From: Isoetes taiwanensis
Taxonomy: Eukaryota > Streptophyta > Lycopodiopsida > Isoetales > Isoetaceae
Direction of reading: 5' to 3'
Assembly: GCA_021234155.1 (NCBI GenBank)
Contig: JAJEKV010000083.1
Span: 3,254,573-3,318,572 of the forward strand
Length of the DNA stretch: 64,000 bases
Position numbers and translations under genes: made by a program
Notes under the pieces: generated by a model
The model's database searches: none
Seen by the model: only the letters and a program-made list of their open reading frames with translations
Told to the model about the DNA's origin: nothing
Shown: positions 59,060 to 64,000 of the stretch, piece after piece
Numbering within the stretch: position 1 is the stretch's first letter
Layout: the number at the start of each line of letters is the position of its first letter

Positions 59060-59265
59060 ATGGGCTTTGTTGGGATCGAGTAGCGAGATACGAAGGTTTG
59101 ATGCAGCAAGACGAAGATAGGAGATAGATATTATTTTAATATGCACGAGGACCCTACAGCAGGCCATGGGACGGGTCCATATATAGTGCGACTCTAGGTG
59201 GTCTCGAACGTACATGATGTTCTAGGATTAGTATGTTACCACTAGATCAAAGGTCGAGGTGCATA
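59060..59265 (-). mobile_element. tRNA-derived SINE-like element
   Basis: On the minus strand, the A-box-like ttgatctagtggtaaca (59250-59234) and a near-consensus B box cgttcgagacc (59210-59200) stand about 24 bp apart. A body of about 140 bp follows. No poly(A) end or target duplication could be fixed, so the left edge is a guess. Confidence 0.5.
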
Positions 59266-59292
59266 TTGTCTACATTTGATGGTGATTCTGGG

Positions 59293-59415
59293 GCAGATAG
59301 ATTGTGCTAAAAGTCCCTTGCTTGGAGCGGTCTATCACAGTAGGCAAGAGTTTAGCAGATAGATTGTGCTATAAGTCCCTTGCTTGGAGTGGGCTATCAC
59401 CGCAGGCGAGAATTT
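59293..59415. repeat. 62-bp tandem duplication
   Basis: gcagatagattgtgcta starts at 59293 and again at 59355. The halves differ at a few positions. An open frame of 94 codons (59380-59664, minus its first part inside the repeat) follows; it is acidic near its middle (EKFDAEAEGRG) and unrecognised. Confidence 0.9.
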
Positions 59416-59995
59416 ACTCTTTGCATTTTTTTGCAATCTGTTTTCTTTGTTTGTATGAGGAGGAATGCAAAAAGGGCAGGTCGGGCTAGCATAAGTGCCC
59501 AGGCAGAGTCAGGGTCAGAGAAATTCGATGCTGAGGCCGAAGGCAGAGGGCTGTTGGATGTGATTTTGACACTGGACATGGTAGACTTGGATGCACCATT
59601 GGAGGTTTATGAGATGCTTATCAGTTTCTATGAGAGACATTGCCGTACACGTGCAATTGCATAAAAAAGGGGAAGTGATTTGGATCACTTGCATTACCAG
59701 TGTGTGTACAGGTTTCCTTTGAAGTCTCCTAGACTTGTAAATGTGGCTATTAAGAGGAGGTTTGTGTGGGGAGCAAAGGCGTCTGTAGGTGTTGTTCTTG
59801 TGTGCAAGGCATTGAAGAACACTAACTTGCACTGTTTCGAAGGTCTTGTAGGGTATTAGGCCCTTTCTCCATAGCAGTTGCAAAATATGGCTGTCATATA
59901 CCATATACGACACTATTTGTGACTCCATGACTAAAAACGAGACACACTAATTTGAACTTATTTTTCCACTGCATGGTAGTCATAAAATATGATAC
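59416..59995. other. No gene assigned
   Basis: Contains the 59380-59664 frame (ISAQAESGSEKFDAEAEGRG) of unknown nature and otherwise no recognised feature. Confidence 0.3.
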
Positions 59996-60196
59996 CACTA
60001 AAACAGTAGTGGAAAATCATGAAAAAATAAGACATATCTTATTTTTAGTTATATATTCAAATAAGACTAGGTGTCTTATTTTATGGCAGGGGAAATCCCC
60101 TGGAATAAAATAAGACTCCATCTACATTTAAAGTGAAATCCAAACCTATTCGAACCTATTCCGAAACTAAATAAGACATGTCTTATTTTTATAGTG
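59996..60196. repeat. Palindrome cluster, possible CACTA-type MITE
   Basis: Starts CACTAAAA and ends TTTATAGTG, a short inverted pair like CACTA-element ends. Inside, aataagac and its complement gtcttatt occur about seven times, forming palindromes such as aaataagacatgtcttattt and aataagac.tatcttattt. Such clustered subterminal motifs are typical transposase-binding regions. No 3-bp target duplication is visible (tac and gaa flank it). Confidence 0.5.
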
Positions 60197-63100
60197 GAAA
60201 AGTGATTTTCTTTTAGGACAATAGGTGGCCAAACATCATTTGTTAAAATATGTGACTTTTAGCAATAAGATTATCGTGGAAAAAGGGCCTTATATGAAAG
60301 ATATAAGGAAGCTCCACTTCTGGCTGCATACTGGGAACATATCTGAGCTGCAATTGGAGATGGGCAAGGATCTCCATATGCTGTATAGTGCTAGGAATAT
60401 TAAGCATGTGGTGGTTCCTGATAAAAGGAATCATTTGGGAAGGGCCCTTCACTTTGTGAACTAACGGTGGTAGGCAATTGACTGCTAACCTCATCTATAC
60501 CATAACTAGGATACTTAGAACTGGTAAGTTCGTTTTGTCAACAAGCTGAATCCTCCCATTCAATACTGCTTTCATATCCGAACATAGCGTCAAGGTTGCC
60601 TGGCATCTCACATTGAACCCTGGAGTCGAGCGATGTCAGATGCATCCTTTATGGCATCCCAGTTGGGATGGAGCCAATTCAGAGGATATGCAAGGCTAGG
60701 AAATGATTTAGGGACGATGCTGGCACTCCTCATGACATGGACGAGAACTTTGTAGAGGGGAAGGATGGGGAGTACAGGCTTGAGGCCATGCAAGATATAT
60801 TATCATTGGAATTAATAATATGAAATTGTCGGGCGATGGGATGACTTGGGAATGTTGGGTCTTGTACATATTCATTTATTTGATTTTGATGCTTCTTACA
60901 TTATTTACAGTTGTTTCTTGATGCCTGGAATGAAGATGGAGCATGCTCAGGGGAGTTCAAAAGGGCTAATGTTGGCGGGTAGACTAGGGTTGTTGCTAGC
61001 AGCAGGCCTGCCGGAGTGTTGTTGTGAGGCCGCAGGTTGGAAACGGCGTGATTGATATGAAGAACCCTCTATGTCCCCTCCACACAGGCCTGCTACTCTT
61101 GTAGCATGCACGATGTCATTCACAATGTGGAGCGTGATCAAGTCCAACCAGAAGGTACCACAAGACTAGAAGGCAGCATAGCACCTTAGAACGTAACGAC
61201 GGCTAAGCCATCAAAATCGAGGGGCTCCAACAGGTAAGATTGCAACCTCGATGGAGATGTGACTAGGCAAATCGGACTGAAGAATCGACGATTCAACTAG
61301 AAACCTCATCAGAGTACGGCAACTTGCGTGCAACTTGGTGAACCCAAGGATCGACAATTAGAAGGGCAACTAACGAAGAGAACAACTTTTTAGGAGTCTA
61401 GCCAAAGGAATTGCGCACAACTTCAAGAGCCGTCTCCAAAGATCTTCAGACCTTGTAGAGGGAAACAATTATTGCCCAAGAACAAGATTAGAAGCAGACC
61501 GGAACGCCGAAGCATTAACATCTATTGCACCCCTAGTTAGAGGTGAAGCAAAAGCATGTTGTGCTGTAGCCAGGAGACATTGGAGACCATATCAACGAGT
61601 CTACCCAGAGCACGAGTATGACGCACAAATAGAAGGATATAGATCTTCAATACCATCGCACTAGGAGGAACATCGACAACACTGCCATGGAGTACGTGTG
61701 CTCCTCGAGGCGAGACATCAAGGAGACCTAATAGCTTTAGTAGTATTTGTAATTATGTAATCTATATGCCGTGCATAGATATCCCCCTTATTATTCCCTC
61801 CCTCCCATAGTATAACAGATCAAAAGGAAGAGATGTTGGGCAATTCAAAGGGGTGAAGAAATCAACAACCTCAACACTCGTCTGGCAACATGCTATCGCC
61901 AAGTGAAGGACTCGAAGTGAGAGACGTCGATGGAATTGGCACAACAATATCGTATCTAGAGCCATCCTTTAGCCACCAAGATGAAGAATTCAACGTGGAG
62001 GATATTTTTCAATGGAACCACCCTCAGGCTTTTGGGAAGTGACATAGAAGATTTCAAGTGGTCAACTACGCCATCAAAACCACCAGCAATGGGAGGCCAC
62101 TAATGAAGAACGTTGACAACTATATTGAGGAGGAGCCCGGAGTCTTGAGCAACTCGAAAGAACGTTACCTTACTGCTTCAAGAAGGCAACGAGTGGATGA
62201 GCTGCTAGCAAGATTGAGGAGCTACGATCATATAGTCGAGTAGGATAGGCTTATGGATGATAACATCCATAATGGGATTGGAAGGCATTTCTAGATATTG
62301 TCGTGGAAGGATTGCCCCAAGTTGAGCTAAACGTCAATGATTGGGAAGGAAATGCATAGGGGTAACTAAAATTATATACGATTGTTAACAGACATCCAAC
62401 ATATTGAATCCACTTGATGAAATTGATCACCTCGCTAAGAAGGAATCATTACTAGGATACTTGTTGACCATGTATAAAGTTAGTACTTCCAAGGAATAAT
62501 CCAACTGAATGAAAAGAGTTGACCATGTATAAAGTTAGTACTTCCAAGGAATAATCCAACTGAATGAAAAGAAGTAATCTAACAAGTCCGGCCAACTGGT
62601 TATGATGATATCAATTCAATTGATAAAAATATTCCAAGAGAGTAAATAACTCAGAAAGGGGGAATCTCTTGAATATAAAATTGAATAGTACATGAAAGAT
62701 ACATCTAAAATAAGAAGTATATTAATCACATAGTCTTTCGAGACAAAAGGAATTGTTAGAATTGTTCTAAATAATTTTGTAACCCATTGCTTAGGAATAG
62801 ATATGTTAAACATGATGGACAGATGGTTAAATATGTTAGGTAAGAAGCATATAACCTCTTCAGAGATATTATGACAGTATCAATTGAAGGGATAGGGTGC
62901 ATTGGATAACATCATTGGAGAGGTGTAGGACCATTTTCTTATGAAGAAAGTGGGGGCTCAATCTTAAGACTGAACCTACCTGCATCTTAGGGGTTGAATC
63001 GCCATCAAATTAGTTGATCCTTAGAATAGAGTTCCTTCCGCAGTAGCCAAAGCAGATGGAGCATAAGATGGATAGATGCTTAATGTCCATGTGACCTTCA

Positions 63101-64000
63101 ACATGCAAGACTGACGCGGTAGCCAACTGCACCAAGGCGGGGGAGCGAATTAATGGAAGCAATGTAATGGCCAAGTCGTCCCCAAATTAATCGAGACTAG
63201 CTCAATAGGGGGATATATTATATCCTTAGTGGGTGCAACAACAAAGGTGAGGAGAGGTTTTGCATCTAAGTATAGATAGAATGCATGATGGGAAAAGCAT
63301 AATTTCCTTACGCCGTGATCAATTGCCTGCATTCATACATAGAAATGAGCTAGTAGCCTAGCTTTTAGTTAAATTATTCAGGGATGTGAACCCCTTAAAA
63401 CCACATAAATTATATAAGCTTAAGTATAATATTGTGCAAGGCATTGATAGCACACCACGAAGGCATGTATCATAAGCTTTAATGTCTTGTTGATAAATTA
63501 TATGCTCATAATAAATGCACAGATAGTTTTGTCCTATGTAGATATCTTAGTATTAAGATACAGTAAGATAATAATTACATAAAATCTTAGTTAAACCTTC
63601 GTAAGGATGTAATTCCTTGCATTTAAGTAAGCTTCAGGGTTCTGGTAAATATAATAGAATTTGTCTATCTTATCATAAGTATAGCAATTGTAAAGTATAT
63701 ACATGTAAGGATAATACATCACCAACCAAGTGGCGAGCGAGAGTCACACGTTCAACATTTGGATCTGATGATATAAACTCTAGCCATATGATAAATAATT
63801 AAAATACTTTCTAAATTATAAGTTGCCTCAATAATAGCGCGAAGGTATATTTTAAAGGCCTTAAACTTCGATAGAATGGTCAGTTAAAAATAAGACTATT
63901 GAAACCAATATATCCAATATCACTATAATGTAATGTGGGAATATTACCTTAAGGTAATTAATTTAATTGCATGCATTAAAGGAGTCCAGTAAGGATCATG
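60197..64000. other. Long stretch without recognised genes
   Basis: Open frames at 60225-60464 (79 codons, KLHFWLHTGNISELQLEMGK) and 62058-62243 match no family I know and start at non-ATG codons or lack context. From about 63340 the sequence is strongly A/T-rich. Apart from the 55-bp duplication listed separately, no repeats, RNAs or domains were found. Confidence 0.35.
62463..62572. repeat. Perfect 55-bp tandem duplication
   Basis: gttgaccatgtataaag... starts at 62463 and restarts at 62518 with no difference seen across the unit. A very recent duplication or an assembly artefact. Confidence 0.95.

Overview
This is a nuclear window from a land plant. Two gene relics support that: a thylakoid STN7-type kinase and an L-type lectin. 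The one spliced gene also has plant-style splice sites and a mitochondrial presequence. The Penelope-like reverse transcriptase relic points away from a typical flowering plant, towards a fern, lycophyte or gymnosperm, but that is an inference. Only two genes look intact: an F-box/kelch-type gene on the minus strand (25019-26239) and a two-exon HPPK-DHPS folate-synthesis gene on the plus strand (52697-54812). Almost everything else is mobile DNA and its wreckage.

Region 1-24.6 kb is a mosaic of repeats. A large direct duplication (1-4437 and 9251-11957) is interrupted by a truncated LINE. Further blocks of the same repeat families recur at 12.4-24.3 kb, some in inverted order. Smaller insertions sit inside them and can be delimited by target-site duplications: a poly(A) retrocopy (13548-14373), a short poly(A) retroposon (23765-23920), three small LTR/PBS remnants, a probable solo LTR and a MITE. 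Region 24.6-31.8 kb holds the F-box gene, a block duplication, a broken lectin gene and a long hairpin.

Region 31.8-44 kb is a nest of elements. A LINE of the L1 type (ORF1 and ORF2 overlapping at TGATG) was split by a chromodomain Ty3/gypsy element in the opposite direction (32340-38252). Its ORF2 was then hit by a hAT-like MITE and by a tRNA-like foldback element. Both LTRs of the gypsy element carry a perfect four-unit heat shock element upstream of a TATA box.

Region 44-51 kb holds a decayed, intron-containing Penelope-like (or RVT-like) reverse transcriptase on the minus strand. One of its introns has been invaded by a 2.7-kb hAT-like transposon with clean terminal inverted repeats and an 8-bp target duplication. 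That transposon carries a frameshifted fragment of a mitochondrial Fe-S scaffold (IscU/ISU) gene, so it is a gene-capturing, Pack-type element.

Region 51-64 kb has three tandem tRNA-derived SINE-like units, the HPPK-DHPS gene, a 158-bp tandem duplication, an unprocessed STN7-like kinase pseudogene, another SINE-like unit, a palindrome cluster and about 4 kb in which I recognise nothing.
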